A stretch of DNA of 64,000 bases from Caldisericales bacterium (GCA_012517765.1 JAAYUI010000016.1:1-64000), one strand, 5' to 3'; shown: positions 35,797 through 46,337, counted from the stretch's first letter. Program-made: numbers and translations. The notes: generated by a model from the letters alone, not told the origin.

Positions 35797-35799
35797 AAT

Positions 35800-38406
35800 A
35801 TGAATTGGCACAGCATCCCATTAGATGAAACCTTAAAAACAATTGGCGCAACCATCCATGGCCTCAACTCAAGAGAATCAAAAAACAGATTTGAGAAATA
35901 CGGTCCGAATGAGATCTCCACAAAAGAGCGCTCGACAATAATGCAGATGATCGTCGAACAGTTTGTGTCGCCACTCATCCTGATCCTCATGGCCGCATGT
36001 ATCTTTTCAATAATGCAGGGCGAGTGGATTGATGCGATAGCGATAATAACCGTCCTAGTGGCCAATGCCACACTGGGCATAATCCAGCAATACAAATCCG
36101 AAGGTGCACTCGAAGCACTCAAAAAAATGTCTGCCCCAAAAGCACATGTGGTAAGAGATGGTTCCATTCACGAAATACCATCTTCAGAGGTGGTCCCTGG
36201 CGACCTCGTAATGCTTTCGGCAGGAGATCTTGTACCCGCTGACCTCAGACTTGTCGAGACAATCAATCTGGCATGCAACGAGGCCATCCTGACAGGAGAG
36301 TCAAATCCTGTCCTCAAAGACTGGAACATGGTGGTCCATGAACAGGCAACGGCCGGTGACAGGGTAAACATGGCCTTCATGGGAACGGTCGTAACAACTG
36401 GTCGAGGAAAGGGGGTTGCTGTAGCAACAGGCAAAGAAACTTCGATGGGTATGATAGCCACAAGCCTTTCGCAAGTGAGAAGGGAAAAAACGCCTCTCGA
36501 AATACAGCTCAATCACCTTGGCAAGGTCTTGTCAATCGTGTTCCTGGTCGTATGTGCCGCGGTATTCGTACTTGGCTGGCTCGAAATGGGTGACCCAGGC
36601 GGACAGCTCCTGATGGCAGTTTCACTCGCAGTTGCTGCAATCCCTGAAGGACTTCCGGCAGTCGTTACGATAGTCCTTTCAATTGGAACCACGAGGATGA
36701 GCAAGCAAGGTGCAATCATCAGAAGACTTTCTTCTGTGGAAACGCTTGGCTGCACAACATACATCTGCACAGACAAAACTGGCACCCTGACAGAAAACAG
36801 GATGAAGGCTGAAAAAGTCTTCTACAACATGAAGCATTTTGACATGGCCAATGCACCCAGAGAGGAGCTTGGCCCTCTGGCAAAAGTCGCGCTCCATTGC
36901 AATGATGCCGCTTACAATGCTGACGGAAATTTGACTGGAGACCCCACAGAAACAGCGCTCATTGAGTTTGCGGAAGAAGTTGGACTCGATGCAGACTCCG
37001 TAAGCCCAAGGGTTGACGAAATACCATTTGATTCCGACAGAAAAGCCATGACTACGGTCCATAAGGAAAAGGAACAGACTGTTGCGTACACAAAGGGCGC
37101 ATTTGAGGTTGTCCTCCACATGTCAAACAGGCTGTATCTAAATGGAAAAGTGATAGAGCTTGACAATGAGACCAGGAAAAAACTCTCCGAGGAAGGATCA
37201 AGGCTTACAAGGGAAGGCTACAGGACCCTTGGTTTTGCATTCAAGGTTGCTCCTGTACCAGAACCTGGTGATAAGGTTGAAGAACACAGCCTGGTGCTTG
37301 TTGGTTATATAGGACTGTATGATCCAATAAGGGCCGAGGTTCCGCAGGCCGTCCAGGACTGCAAGAACGCAGGAATCGTACCGGTCATGGTAACTGGCGA
37401 CCATCCAGAAACAGCGATAATATATGCCAGAAAACTCGGCATAGCAACCGAAGATGACAGGCCAATTACCGGAAAGGATTTTGCAGAAAACAAACCCGGT
37501 CTTGACGAGATGATTCCAAAGACAAGGGTCTTTGCCAGGGTTTCCCCGCAAGACAAGCTAAGGATAGTTGAGGTCCTTCAAAAGAATTCGCAAGTAGTTG
37601 CGATGACCGGTGATGGAGTCAATGATGCACCAGCTCTTAAGAAAGCCGATATAGGTGTATCAATGGGGAAATCAGGATCAGAAGTGGCCAAGGATGCAGC
37701 GTCCCTTATTCTTGTCGATGACAGCTTCGGGACCATCGTCAAAGCCGTGCATGAAGGAAGGGTGATCTACGACAATATCCTAAAATTCATATGGTACATG
37801 CTTGGCGCAAATATTGGAGAAGTACTGGCAATAACATTCTCGCTGATATTTATGACTGGCGCCCCGCTGGCCCCCATCCAGCTATTATGGATCAATCTGC
37901 TCACAGATGGCCTTCCAGCACTTGCACTTGGTGTTGAACCACCAGAACCGGGCATAATGAATCGCATGCCCAGGGACCCAAAGCAGAAATTTCTCAGTGG
38001 AAAGGTGCTTTGGGGAATTATCTTCAGGGCAATCGCTTTTGGTGCGGCCGTTTATGGAGCTTACCTCATAGGTTCGGCCAGGGGTGGCGGTGGAGAAGTC
38101 GGCCATACACTTGGAATGACATATGCTTTCGCAACAACAGTCATCACCGAGCTCCTGGTTGGATACACCTGCAGATCCTTTACAAAAACTGTTTTCGAAA
38201 TGAAACCTTGGGGAAACCCGCAGCTCCTTGGAGCCATAGTGATATCACTTGCGATGTTTTTTGTGACACTTCTGCCCCCATTCCAGGTAATTTTCAAAAC
38301 TACAAGCATAGGAATTACCGATCTCGAGATAATCATCCTCATGGCGCTCATACCTCCTTTATTTGTGGACATAACCAAGCTGTTCCTTAGGCGTTATGCA
38401 AGGTAG
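35800..38406 (+). CDS. P-type cation-transporting ATPase, calcium-pump (IIA) type
   Basis: Membrane pump of 868 residues. It has the N-terminal cation ATPase domain (YGPNEIS), phosphorylation site D325 in [11 protein letters not shown], actuator TGES-equivalent LTGESNPV, and hinge [18 protein letters not shown]. The fourth-helix motif is AIPEGLPA, with PEGL as in SERCA-type calcium pumps, and [13 protein letters not shown] is also type II. Substrate is predicted as Ca2+ but Mn2+ is possible. AAGGAG lies 10 bases before ATG. The end overlaps gmk, so it is transcribed with division and nucleotide genes. Confidence 0.9.
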   Translation: MNWHSIPLDETLKTIGATIHGLNSRESKNRFEKYGPNEISTKERSTIMQMIVEQFVSPLILILMAACIFSIMQGEWIDAIAIITVLVANATLGIIQQYKSEGALEALKKMSAPKAHVVRDGSIHEIPSSEVVPGDLVMLSAGDLVPADLRLVETINLACNEAILTGESNPVLKDWNMVVHEQATAGDRVNMAFMGTVVTTGRGKGVAVATGKETSMGMIATSLSQVRREKTPLEIQLNHLGKVLSIVFLVVCAAVFVLGWLEMGDPGGQLLMAVSLAVAAIPEGLPAVVTIVLSIGTTRMSKQGAIIRRLSSVETLGCTTYICTDKTGTLTENRMKAEKVFYNMKHFDMANAPREELGPLAKVALHCNDAAYNADGNLTGDPTETALIEFAEEVGLDADSVSPRVDEIPFDSDRKAMTTVHKEKEQTVAYTKGAFEVVLHMSNRLYLNGKVIELDNETRKKLSEEGSRLTREGYRTLGFAFKVAPVPEPGDKVEEHSLVLVGYIGLYDPIRAEVPQAVQDCKNAGIVPVMVTGDHPETAIIYARKLGIATEDDRPITGKDFAENKPGLDEMIPKTRVFARVSPQDKLRIVEVLQKNSQVVAMTGDGVNDAPALKKADIGVSMGKSGSEVAKDAASLILVDDSFGTIVKAVHEGRVIYDNILKFIWYMLGANIGEVLAITFSLIFMTGAPLAPIQLLWINLLTDGLPALALGVEPPEPGIMNRMPRDPKQKFLSGKVLWGIIFRAIAFGAAVYGAYLIGSARGGGGEVGHTLGMTYAFATTVITELLVGYTCRSFTKTVFEMKPWGNPQLLGAIVISLAMFFVTLLPPFQVIFKTTSIGITDLEIIILMALIPPLFVDITKLFLRRYAR

Positions 38407-38986
38407 CCTTTTTGTGATATCAGGTCCGTCTGGTGTTGGCAAAACAACGATCAGGCAGGAACTCACGAAAATGATGCCAGATCTTTTTGTCTCGGTGTCT
38501 GCAACAACAAGGCCGAAGCGACCAGAAGAAATAAATGGCAGGGACTACATTTTCATGGGCCCAGAAGAATTTGATGCCACACTCTCGAGAAACGGTTTTT
38601 TTGAGTGGGCAAACGTGCACGGGAACCTTTACGGGACCCCCACTGGTCCAATCGAGGAGAAACTGGCAAAATCTGAAAATGCCCTTCTTGTCATTGATGT
38701 CCAAGGGGCCTGCCAGGTAAGGGCCAGAATTCCTTCATCATCGGTGCTTATTTTTCTTCTTCCACCAAGCATAAATGAACTGGAATCAAGGCTTCAGGGA
38801 AGAAAATCAGATACTGTCGAGCAGGTAAAATTAAGGCTTGAAAATGCAAAATCCGAGCTAGAATCTTTATTGAATTATGACTACTCTGTGGTAAATCACA
38901 CGATAGCCCAGGCGACACAGGATGTCGCAAGCATCATAAGATGGTGCAGTTACAGGAGGAAATATGATAGACAGGGCAAAAATTGA
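38396..38986 (+). CDS. gmk: guanylate kinase
   Basis: Phosphorylates GMP to GDP with ATP. P-loop GPSGVGKTT at residues 9-17; GMP-binding segments SATTRPKRPEEINGRDYIF and GTPTGPIEEKL. The product has 196 residues. It overlaps the ATPase by 11 bases and rpoZ by 23 bases; gmk-rpoZ is a widely conserved pair. Confidence 0.95.
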   Translation: MQGSLFVISGPSGVGKTTIRQELTKMMPDLFVSVSATTRPKRPEEINGRDYIFMGPEEFDATLSRNGFFEWANVHGNLYGTPTGPIEEKLAKSENALLVIDVQGACQVRARIPSSSVLIFLLPPSINELESRLQGRKSDTVEQVKLRLENAKSELESLLNYDYSVVNHTIAQATQDVASIIRWCSYRRKYDRQGKN

Positions 38987-39224
38987 GCAATTTATCAAAA
39001 ACATGGATGGCAACAAATATCTCGCCACCATTTATTTGATACGCAGGGTCACAGGCCTGCAGGAAAAATCTGCAAAGCTTATACCAGGGTCCCAGAGGTT
39101 CATGATTGAGCAGTCAATCGACGAGTTTCTTGAGGGAAAATCCAGAGTATCATTTACCGAAGATGCGACATGTGACATCCCCAAGTTTGTAGAGGCCAAG
39201 GAAGACCCAAAACACAAAGAATGA
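38964..39224 (+). CDS. rpoZ: RNA polymerase omega subunit
   Basis: Small RNA polymerase subunit, 86 residues, that helps fold the beta' subunit. The conserved part is NKYLATIYLIRRVTGLQEKS, weakly matching omega, and position after gmk supports the call. GAGGAAAT precedes ATG. The end overlaps plsY as ATGA. Confidence 0.8.
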   Translation: MIDRAKIEQFIKNMDGNKYLATIYLIRRVTGLQEKSAKLIPGSQRFMIEQSIDEFLEGKSRVSFTEDATCDIPKFVEAKEDPKHKE

Positions 39225-39859
39225 GCGTTGCATTTCTTATAATTGCATCTTATCTGATCGGATCTTTTCCTTCAGGCTACATCGTTGGCTGGCTCTTCGG
39301 GAAGATCGACATAAGAAATGTCGGCTCAAGGCAAATAGGGGCCGCAAATGTGACAAGGCAACTCGGCGCAAAGGTTGGTGCGCTGGCCTTGTCACTGGAC
39401 CTGCTCAAGGGTCTTCTGCCAATGTTTGTCACTCACTATGTTCTCAGGCAACCCATGTGGGTGACTTCCGTATGTGGCATTGCGGCTGTATTTGGCCATG
39501 ATTTTTCAATATTCTTATCATTCAGGGGTGGAGAAGGCCTTGCTACCTCAATGGCAGTGATATTCTTCCTTGCTCCTTCAAGGTTCTTACTGATGGCGCC
39601 ATTTGCAATTATAACGGCACTGAGCACGGGTTATGTAACACTGGGAGGAATTGTCCAGCTATGGGGGTATGGTGTCACGGCCTGGGTAACAGGGTCACCA
39701 CTTGCCGCAGTATATTCTGTCGTTTCATTGATTTCACTCGGACTCACCAAACAAACCCCGTGGATGATGAAAAATCCGCCAACGCACTTCATGCAGCCTA
39801 ATTTTGTTGTTCCCCACTCTGATCCTGTCTCAACATTCGAGCAAGACAATCATCAATAG
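39221..39859 (+). CDS. plsY: glycerol-3-phosphate acyltransferase PlsY
   Basis: Membrane enzyme that transfers acyl groups from acyl-phosphate to glycerol-3-phosphate, the first step of phospholipid synthesis. It shows the family motifs YLIGSFPSGYIVG, RNVGSRQIGAANVTR and GHDFSIFLSFRGGEGLAT. At 212 residues it has a slightly long, polar C-terminus (about the last 30 residues). The last 62 bases overlap the end of tlyA on the other strand. Confidence 0.92.
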   Translation: MSVAFLIIASYLIGSFPSGYIVGWLFGKIDIRNVGSRQIGAANVTRQLGAKVGALALSLDLLKGLLPMFVTHYVLRQPMWVTSVCGIAAVFGHDFSIFLSFRGGEGLATSMAVIFFLAPSRFLLMAPFAIITALSTGYVTLGGIVQLWGYGVTAWVTGSPLAAVYSVVSLISLGLTKQTPWMMKNPPTHFMQPNFVVPHSDPVSTFEQDNHQ

Positions 39860-40598
39860 AAACCCCCTCATCACCAAATTTTAGGAGCACAAGATATTCC
39901 CTGTTTCCATCAGCACCTTTTATGGGAGATTCGCAACAATCAACTACCGATGCGCCAATTGTGCTGATTCTTTCCAATGCTTCCCCTATTGCTGCTACCA
40001 ATATATCTTCTTTCCTTATCACTCCACCCTTGCCTACTTTTCCAGGTCCGGCCTCAAATTGCGGCTTCAATAGCCACACAATAAGACCAGGCTCTTCCAG
40101 CACATCTTCAAGTGGTAAAATAACCTTGTCTCCGCTAATAAAAGAGCAATCAACACATGCAAACTGGGGTTTTTCCGGGAACATTCCAGACAAAAGATTT
40201 CTTGCATTTGTTTCATCCATGACAACAACCCTTGGATCACAGGCCACTTTTTGCGCAAGTTGCGATCTGCCTACATCAACCGCATAGACCTTTCTGGCCC
40301 CCCTTTGCAGGAGGCAATCCGTAAAACCGCCGGTTGATGCACCAACATCAATGGCAACCAGCCCTTCAACATTAAGGCCAAATTTATCAAGGGCATGCTC
40401 AAGTTTGTAGCCGCCTCTTCCTACAAACTTTGGAGGAGTGGCAATCTGCAGGCATGAATCTTCTGGGACAAGTTCGCCTGGTTTCATGACGGTCCTCCCT
40501 TTGATGCTAACTTTTCCCTCCATTATCAAAAGCCTGGCTTGTGAACGGGTGATTGTGCCGTCCCTGGACAAGAGTTCATCTGCTCTTACTTTTTTCAT
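39798..40598 (-). CDS. tlyA: TlyA-family rRNA 2'-O-methyltransferase
   Basis: S4-domain methyltransferase (hemolysin A family) that in other bacteria methylates 16S and 23S rRNA ribose. The S4 domain is residues 3-60 (RADELLSRDGTITRSQAR, GKVSIKG). The FtsJ-type Rossmann fold has DVGASTGGFTDCLLQ and KDK-E catalytic-type residues around CVDCSFIS and WLLKPQFEAG. GGAG is five bases before the ATG. Its 3' end runs into plsY, convergent without a terminator between. Confidence 0.92.
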   Translation of the reverse strand: MKKVRADELLSRDGTITRSQARLLIMEGKVSIKGRTVMKPGELVPEDSCLQIATPPKFVGRGGYKLEHALDKFGLNVEGLVAIDVGASTGGFTDCLLQRGARKVYAVDVGRSQLAQKVACDPRVVVMDETNARNLLSGMFPEKPQFACVDCSFISGDKVILPLEDVLEEPGLIVWLLKPQFEAGPGKVGKGGVIRKEDILVAAIGEALERISTIGASVVDCCESPIKGADGNREYLVLLKFGDEGVSIDDCLARMLRQDQSGEQQN

Positions 40599-40617
40599 GC
40601 CAGCTCCATATAAAATA

Positions 40618-40646
40618 TTGACTTGTCTTGCACTGCATTATAATAT
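40618..40646 (+). promoter_or_regulatory. mfd promoter
   Basis: TTGACT followed by TATAAT (15-base spacer) or the overlapping TAATAT (17-base spacer). The mfd ATG is 16 bases after the end, so the leader is very short. Confidence 0.55.
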
Positions 40647-40661
40647 CATATTTCTGGTTGA

Positions 40662-43600
40662 ATGAGAGAGTATATACCCCTCCTTTCCTCGAAGAAATTT
40701 CAAATAGCCACCCAGGCCCTCAAAGAGGGCAAGGTGAGATCTATTTTGGCGGAGGGGCTCTCCGGGTCAGACCTCTCAATAAACCTTGCCAACATTTCGT
40801 CAACCCATGACAAGTATGCCATTGTCTGCCCAGACGAACAGACCGCACTGAGACTTTTCCAGGAGCTTGACTCTGTCCTCGAGGACGCTCCGATAAACAG
40901 GCTTTTTTTCCCTGCGAGTGATGCGCCTCCGCTTGACAAGACATCGCCATCAACTTCAAGCATAAGCTGGCAGATCTCTACACTATACCAGGTTCTTATA
41001 AATCCAGGGGCTACTGTTCTTGTCACAAGCCTGCAGGCCCTTTATGACTGCATTGTCCCACCAGAAATATTACAAAACCAGTCAGCCATAATTTCAAGGG
41101 GTGACCTGTTGTCTGTTCCAAAACTGAAGCAGAAGCTTATAGAGCTTGGATACAAGATAGAGGCACAGGTCGAAAAAGTTGGAGACGCGGCACTCAGGGG
41201 TGGAATAATAGATTTCTACAGCCCATCCTCTGATCTTCCCTACAGGATTGAATTTGATGTCGACGTAATAGACACTATAAGACAGGTAGACCCAGAAACC
41301 CAACTGTCTGTAAGGCAGGTTGAATCATGCCTTCTTCTGCCTGTGTCTCACATATTTCTGGACGAACAGATCTCGCAGGAGGCAATCTCGAGGATCGAGA
41401 TGTTCATGCTTACCGTCAGCCTTCAAAGCACCGAAATGCGCGAGACCCTGAAAAAAGACAAGGACCATATAAGCAATCTCGTACGCTTTACAGGCATGGA
41501 GCATTACGCACCATTTTTCTATGGAAAAGCAACAAGACTCCTTGACTACATAAAAGACTACATGATTGCCTGGGTGGAGCCTGACAGGATATCGGACAGT
41601 TACGAACGGTTCAGGCGTGATACGATGGACATTTATGTAAATGGCATCAAAAAGGGTGAACTCCTCCCGCAAAAAGAACTTGATGATATTGAGAGGCTGG
41701 AGTTCCCGCACATCACGAGACAAAACCCTTCAATGCTGGTTTACAGCATGAAGGCCCCGGACTCCCCCCAAAAAAACAAAATTGTCACAATCCAGCATTC
41801 ACAGCCAGACCCGATGGTCGGAAAACTTCAGGATGTTGCATCTTTTATATCTGGCAAGATCCAGGGCGGATACAAGATTGTCATAGCAACAAAACAGCCC
41901 GGCAGGGTAAAGGAGCTCATAGAACTCCAGGATGGGCTTGTTCCCTCCAAACCTGAGAAGCTGGATGAAGACTCAACGCCTTTTTTTGACATAGTCAACA
42001 TGTCACTGGAAAAAGGTTTTGAAGACAGAAGAAGAAAAATCCTGCTCCTCACAGACAATGAACTCTTTGGGTGGAGAAGAAGGATTGGCGCCACAAAAAG
42101 ATACAGAGGTGGTTCACCAATCAAATCTGTTGACGAACTCCATCCAGGTGATCTTCTGGTCCACCTGACTTTCGGGATTGGCATTTACAGGGGACTCAAA
42201 ACCGTAACCGCGGCAGGAATCACAAAAGAATATCTCCAGGTAGAATATGCAAAGGGGGACAAGCTCTACATACCACCTGAAAGGCTCCCGCTGATCCACA
42301 AATACCTTGGCAACCCTGAAACAGTAACAATCAACAAACTCGGCGGAAGGGAATGGCCGGAGGCCCTTGCAAGGGTGGCGAGAGGCACGAAGGACATAGC
42401 CGCAGAACTGATAAGGCTCTATGCCAGAAGAGAGATGTCCAAAGGCTACTCATTCGAGGAAGACACGATCTGGCAACAAGAGATGGAGTCAGCTTTCCCA
42501 TATGAGGAAACAACCGACCAGCTCAAGGCAATCATGGAAGTCAAGCGTGATTTGGAGCGGTCAAAACCAATGGACAGGCTTGTTTGCGGCGATGTCGGCT
42601 ACGGCAAGACCGAGGTCGCAATAAGGGCCGCATTCAAGGTAATAGTTGCCGGGAAACAGGTAGCAATACTTGTTCCCACAACAATACTGGCACTCCAGCA
42701 TTACAATACTTTCAAGGAACGCTTTGCCCCGTTCCCGATAAAAGTGGAACAGCTTTCACGATTCAAGGGAAAAACCAGCCAGAAAAAGGTCGTGGAAGGC
42801 ATCACTGATGGATCAATCGAAATGGTCATTGGCACCCATCGTCTCCTACAGAGCGATATCAAATTCAAGGACCTGGGGTTGCTGATAATTGACGAAGAGC
42901 AGAGATTCGGCGTTGAGGACAAGGAAAAGATCAAAAAGCTCAAGGAAAACATTGATGTCCTGACCCTCACCGCAACCCCAATCCCAAGGACGCTCGAAAT
43001 GACGCTGACCGGAGTAAGGGAGATTTCGCAGATCAATTCTTCTCCAGAAGGAAGAAAACCGGTAAAGACATATGTTCAGGCATATTCGGAAACTGCCGCT
43101 AAAGAGGCCATTGAGATCGAGCTTGCAAGGGGCGGCCAGGTCTACTACGTCAACAACAGGATACAGGGCCTCGGTTCCATCATGTGGAAGCTCAAGAAGA
43201 TTGTACCCAATGCGAGGATTGCCATAGCACACGGGCAGATGGACAGCGATGAGCTCGAGGACATAATGCTCAGCTTCTACAAGGGTGAAATCGATGTCCT
43301 CTTGTGCACGACAATCATCGAATCGGGCCTGGATATTCCAACTGCAAACACAATAATCGTAGAAAACGCACAAAACCTCGGCCTGGCGCAGATGTATCAG
43401 CTCAGGGGAAGGGTCGGAAGGTCGGAAAAAAGGGCCTACGCATACTTCTTCTACAACTCCGAAGAAGCCCTGACAGAAACAGCCAGAATGAGGCTTGAGG
43501 CAATAAGGGATTTTGTTGATCTCGGAGCGGGTCTCAAGATAGCAATGAGGGACCTCGAAATAAGGGGCGCAGGTAACATGCTTGGTGCAGAACAGTCCGG

Positions 43601-44138
43601 GCACATCGCTGCAGTTGGCTACGACCTATACCTGAGGTTGCTTGAGGACGCAAAAAAACAGCTCCAGAAATCACATGATGGAAAACCTATGAGACCGGAG
43701 GCACCACCGCAGGAATGCAATGTTGACCTCAGAGTTTCAGGTTTCATACCAGAACACTACGTCCCGGACGAAGCATTGAGGATTGATTGCTATCAGAGGC
43801 TTGTGAGTGCTGAAACAACCGATCAGGTAAAATCAATCGAACACGAGCTCCAGGACAGGTTCGGAAGACCACCCCCAGAGGTGGAGTCGCTTTATGAGCT
43901 TGTAAAAATAAGAGTTCTTGCTCAATCAATGGGAATAAACTCCATCGTTGAAGACAACCTGACGCTAAATTTCCACTTTGGGCCAAATGTAAAACTCAGG
44001 GAGGACTTCCTGGACAGGCTGGTGGCAAGGTTTGGCGAGAGAACCACTGTCAGGCCAAACATGATCAGGATCAGGAAGCAGAGAGACAACCCTGTAAAGT
44101 TGGCAAGGGAATTCATCGAGCTTGCCTGCGAGGACTAA
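40662..44138 (+). CDS. mfd: transcription-repair coupling factor Mfd
   Basis: Removes stalled RNA polymerase from DNA lesions and recruits UvrA. The 1158-residue length is normal. UvrB-like N-terminal domains come first, then the polymerase-interaction domain (GDLLVHLTFGIGIYRGLKT), then the RecG-like motor with Walker A GDVGYGKTEVA, DEEQRFG, TATPIPRTLEM and QLRGRVGRS, and the C-terminal D7 region. The ATG has no clear ribosome binding site and lies close to the promoter. mazG-type and other genes follow in the same direction. Confidence 0.96.
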   Translation: MREYIPLLSSKKFQIATQALKEGKVRSILAEGLSGSDLSINLANISSTHDKYAIVCPDEQTALRLFQELDSVLEDAPINRLFFPASDAPPLDKTSPSTSSISWQISTLYQVLINPGATVLVTSLQALYDCIVPPEILQNQSAIISRGDLLSVPKLKQKLIELGYKIEAQVEKVGDAALRGGIIDFYSPSSDLPYRIEFDVDVIDTIRQVDPETQLSVRQVESCLLLPVSHIFLDEQISQEAISRIEMFMLTVSLQSTEMRETLKKDKDHISNLVRFTGMEHYAPFFYGKATRLLDYIKDYMIAWVEPDRISDSYERFRRDTMDIYVNGIKKGELLPQKELDDIERLEFPHITRQNPSMLVYSMKAPDSPQKNKIVTIQHSQPDPMVGKLQDVASFISGKIQGGYKIVIATKQPGRVKELIELQDGLVPSKPEKLDEDSTPFFDIVNMSLEKGFEDRRRKILLLTDNELFGWRRRIGATKRYRGGSPIKSVDELHPGDLLVHLTFGIGIYRGLKTVTAAGITKEYLQVEYAKGDKLYIPPERLPLIHKYLGNPETVTINKLGGREWPEALARVARGTKDIAAELIRLYARREMSKGYSFEEDTIWQQEMESAFPYEETTDQLKAIMEVKRDLERSKPMDRLVCGDVGYGKTEVAIRAAFKVIVAGKQVAILVPTTILALQHYNTFKERFAPFPIKVEQLSRFKGKTSQKKVVEGITDGSIEMVIGTHRLLQSDIKFKDLGLLIIDEEQRFGVEDKEKIKKLKENIDVLTLTATPIPRTLEMTLTGVREISQINSSPEGRKPVKTYVQAYSETAAKEAIEIELARGGQVYYVNNRIQGLGSIMWKLKKIVPNARIAIAHGQMDSDELEDIMLSFYKGEIDVLLCTTIIESGLDIPTANTIIVENAQNLGLAQMYQLRGRVGRSEKRAYAYFFYNSEEALTETARMRLEAIRDFVDLGAGLKIAMRDLEIRGAGNMLGAEQSGHIAAVGYDLYLRLLEDAKKQLQKSHDGKPMRPEAPPQECNVDLRVSGFIPEHYVPDEALRIDCYQRLVSAETTDQVKSIEHELQDRFGRPPPEVESLYELVKIRVLAQSMGINSIVEDNLTLNFHFGPNVKLREDFLDRLVARFGERTTVRPNMIRIRKQRDNPVKLAREFIELACED

Positions 44139-44141
44139 AGG

Positions 44142-45359
44142 ATGAACTTTTCCTGGATAATAGAAAAAGAGCTGATGATTTCATCTGCTCCAGAGAACAT
44201 ACAAATGCTTTCAAGGCTCAGGGACACTGGCATAAAAGCTGTAGTTTCACTATCCAGGGTGCCATTCACCGACAAAGATTTTGAAGAATTGGGGATTTTC
44301 AACCTCAAACTCCAGATTCCGGAAGACAAACCGCCAACACTTGAGCAGTTAAGGGAATTCATTTTCTGGTCCGGATTCATGAGAAAACACGGGTTGCCTT
44401 TGCTGATTCACTGTCAGGAAGGTTATGAACGTTCCGCAACACTGGCAGCATGCTATCTTGTAGTGTTTGCAAACATGATGGCAAACCAGGCAATCGAGGA
44501 AGTGCGTGCCATTAGGGGCGACAATTCAATTGTATTCCTCCATAATCAGGGATTTATCAACGAATGCGAGTATGTGAAACCGCTTTTGACAAACACATCC
44601 GACACTGCATTTTATGAGGCAAAACTGCTCATTGACTTGCTAAGAAGACGTTGTCCCTGGGACAGGGAGCAAATTCCTGACAGCATGATGCAAAATCTCC
44701 TTGAGGAGACCTACGAGGTCTGGGAAGCAGTCAAACAGAAAAACGCGGCTCATATAAGGGAAGAGCTTGGAGATATCTTACTCCAGGTGCTGATGGTCTC
44801 AAGAATGCTCTCGGAAGGACAACCATTCAGCGTCGAAGATGTAATTGCCACAATGCAGGAAAAACTCGTTTACAGACATCCACATGTTTTTGGGGAGAGC
44901 AGGACAAAAACAGCTGACTCTGTTCTTGACCAGTGGAACAGCCTCAAAAAGCAGAATAAAAACAATGGATCAATAAGGGATATCCCATCAAATCTCCCGC
45001 CACTTGGCAGGGCCGAAAGAATAATGGCCCATGCAAAAGGCCTCGGGTTTGACTGGGACAAAACCGAAGGGGTCCTGGAAAAGCTAGATGAGGAAGTCGG
45101 TGAGCTCAAGGAAGCCATCCAGACCAAAGACAAGGGCGAGATTGAGAACGAACTTGGAGATGTTTTCTTTGTTCTACTAAATCTGGCCAGATTTCTTGAT
45201 GTAGGCCCTGAAGTAGCACTTTCAAGGACACTGGACAAATTCGTGGGCAGATTTGAAAAGATAGAGAACCATTCAAAAGAAACCGGAAAACCGATTGGCC
45301 ATATGACTTTGGGAGAAATGGATGAAATCTGGAACAGGGCCAAAAAATACCATCAATAG
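44142..45359 (+). CDS. dual-specificity-phosphatase-like domain fused to MazG pyrophosphohydrolase
   Basis: Two-domain protein of 405 residues. Residues 1-150 resemble a cysteine-based dual-specificity phosphatase, with the catalytic loop H90-C91-QEGYE-R97-SAT. Residues 155-405 are a full-length MazG: CPWDREQ (171), EETYEVWEAV and EELGD in the first half, RHPHVFG, then a second EEVGELKEA and ENELGD. MazG hydrolyses NTPs or dNTPs to NMP and pyrophosphate. GAGG is eight bases before ATG, three bases after mfd. The fusion is unusual; the phosphatase might act on nucleotide products or on a protein. Confidence 0.87.
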   Translation: MNFSWIIEKELMISSAPENIQMLSRLRDTGIKAVVSLSRVPFTDKDFEELGIFNLKLQIPEDKPPTLEQLREFIFWSGFMRKHGLPLLIHCQEGYERSATLAACYLVVFANMMANQAIEEVRAIRGDNSIVFLHNQGFINECEYVKPLLTNTSDTAFYEAKLLIDLLRRRCPWDREQIPDSMMQNLLEETYEVWEAVKQKNAAHIREELGDILLQVLMVSRMLSEGQPFSVEDVIATMQEKLVYRHPHVFGESRTKTADSVLDQWNSLKKQNKNNGSIRDIPSNLPPLGRAERIMAHAKGLGFDWDKTEGVLEKLDEEVGELKEAIQTKDKGEIENELGDVFFVLLNLARFLDVGPEVALSRTLDKFVGRFEKIENHSKETGKPIGHMTLGEMDEIWNRAKKYHQ

Positions 45360-45383
45360 GAATTTCTCTCTGAATTTCCTGCC

Positions 45384-45412
45384 TTGAAAAACCACCTTAA
45401 AAAGTTTAGAAT
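45384..45412 (+). promoter_or_regulatory. candidate promoter of the DUF6485-like gene
   Basis: TTGAAA and TAGAAT with a 17-base spacer. The start point would fall on or next to the GTG start codon, giving a leaderless transcript. Confidence 0.45.
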
Positions 45413-45418
45413 GCCGGT

Positions 45419-45613
45419 GTGAGTTGCAAAAAAACAAATAGCAACAGGTGTAATTGCACCTATGAACAATGCGAGCGCAAATACAAATGCTGCGAGTGTC
45501 TGTCATTCCACAAATCACAAAATGAGCTCCCGGCATGTTATTTCACTGCAGAGGAAGAAAAAACCTACGACCGTTCAATAGGTTTTTTCTGTAAAAACCA
45601 TGTCAAAATTTAA
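45419..45613 (+). CDS. small cysteine-rich DUF6485-like protein
   Basis: Sixty-four-residue protein with nine Cys, including NCTYEQC, KYKCCEC and LPACYF, and the ending [11 protein letters not shown] recognise this pattern as the DUF6485 family of unknown function; the Cys groups suggest a metal or zinc site. GTG is the only sensible start and no ribosome binding site is present. It overlaps the next gene by 14 bases. Confidence 0.72.
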   Translation: MSCKKTNSNRCNCTYEQCERKYKCCECLSFHKSQNELPACYFTAEEEKTYDRSIGFFCKNHVKI

Positions 45614-46316
45614 CCCATCCCCCTCGATGAATGAGGGTACATTTGCATCAGAGATCATAAACAGGTCTCTCCTCTACGGAATTCTCGGCTATCTTCCAGA
45701 GGAAATCTGCAACGTTCTTGTCCTCGACGGACCAAAACAGACCCAGATGGCGCTCGTCCTTGAAAATGCCGGCTACAAGGTGGCAAGAATATGCCCGCAA
45801 AAAGATGACGACCCGACATGCATAGCCTCGACGACTGAAGAAGTAAAAGGTGATGGTTTTGGGGTCGTAATTTGCCCGGGCTGGCTCTCTGACAGTGATG
45901 ATCCTGAGAAAATCTCCAGAGAAGCAATGAGGCTTCTTGTGCAGGGTGGCCTCTTTTTTGGTAGCGTGCCTGGAAGGTTTGCAGCCGCAGTTGACTGTGT
46001 TCCACATTCAACAAGCAATGCGTCAAGCCTTGCAAACGGAATAGACGAAATCCAGTGGTGGGGCACCAAAGAACTTTTTACCCCAAACGATATCGCTTGT
46101 GAGCTTGAGGCCATCGGTTTTGAGGTTGTCGACTTTTATGGATGGGAGCACGCCCTGACAAGACTGCCTGGCGAAAAGCTTTCTGCAACAAACTGGGACG
46201 AGGGTTTCTTTGAAGACTTTCTGGAGCTGGAATTCAGGCTTGCTCAGGAGAGATCAATTCTTGGCATGGCCCCAACAATCCAGTTTGTGGCAAAAAAACC
46301 AAACCCAGAGCCATAG
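45600..46316 (+). CDS. possible SAM-dependent methyltransferase-like protein
   Basis: Protein of 238 residues with a Rossmann-like pattern: [20 protein letters not shown] as strand-loop-helix, a second strand [18 protein letters not shown] and [16 protein letters not shown] resembling motifs I to VI of methyltransferases. The glycine-rich SAM loop (GxGxG) is not conserved, so it may bind another ligand or be inactive. Start ATG 45600 overlaps the upstream gene; ATG 45627 is an alternative. Followed by a terminator. I am not sure of the function. Confidence 0.6.
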   Translation: MSKFNPSPSMNEGTFASEIINRSLLYGILGYLPEEICNVLVLDGPKQTQMALVLENAGYKVARICPQKDDDPTCIASTTEEVKGDGFGVVICPGWLSDSDDPEKISREAMRLLVQGGLFFGSVPGRFAAAVDCVPHSTSNASSLANGIDEIQWWGTKELFTPNDIACELEAIGFEVVDFYGWEHALTRLPGEKLSATNWDEGFFEDFLELEFRLAQERSILGMAPTIQFVAKKPNPEP

Positions 46317-46337
46317 TCACTCAAGCTAAAAACAAAA

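Noticed and set aside
42846-43604. 252-codon open frame on the minus strand
   Set aside because: It is antisense to the conserved motor domain of mfd, has no ribosome binding site and no recognisable motif.
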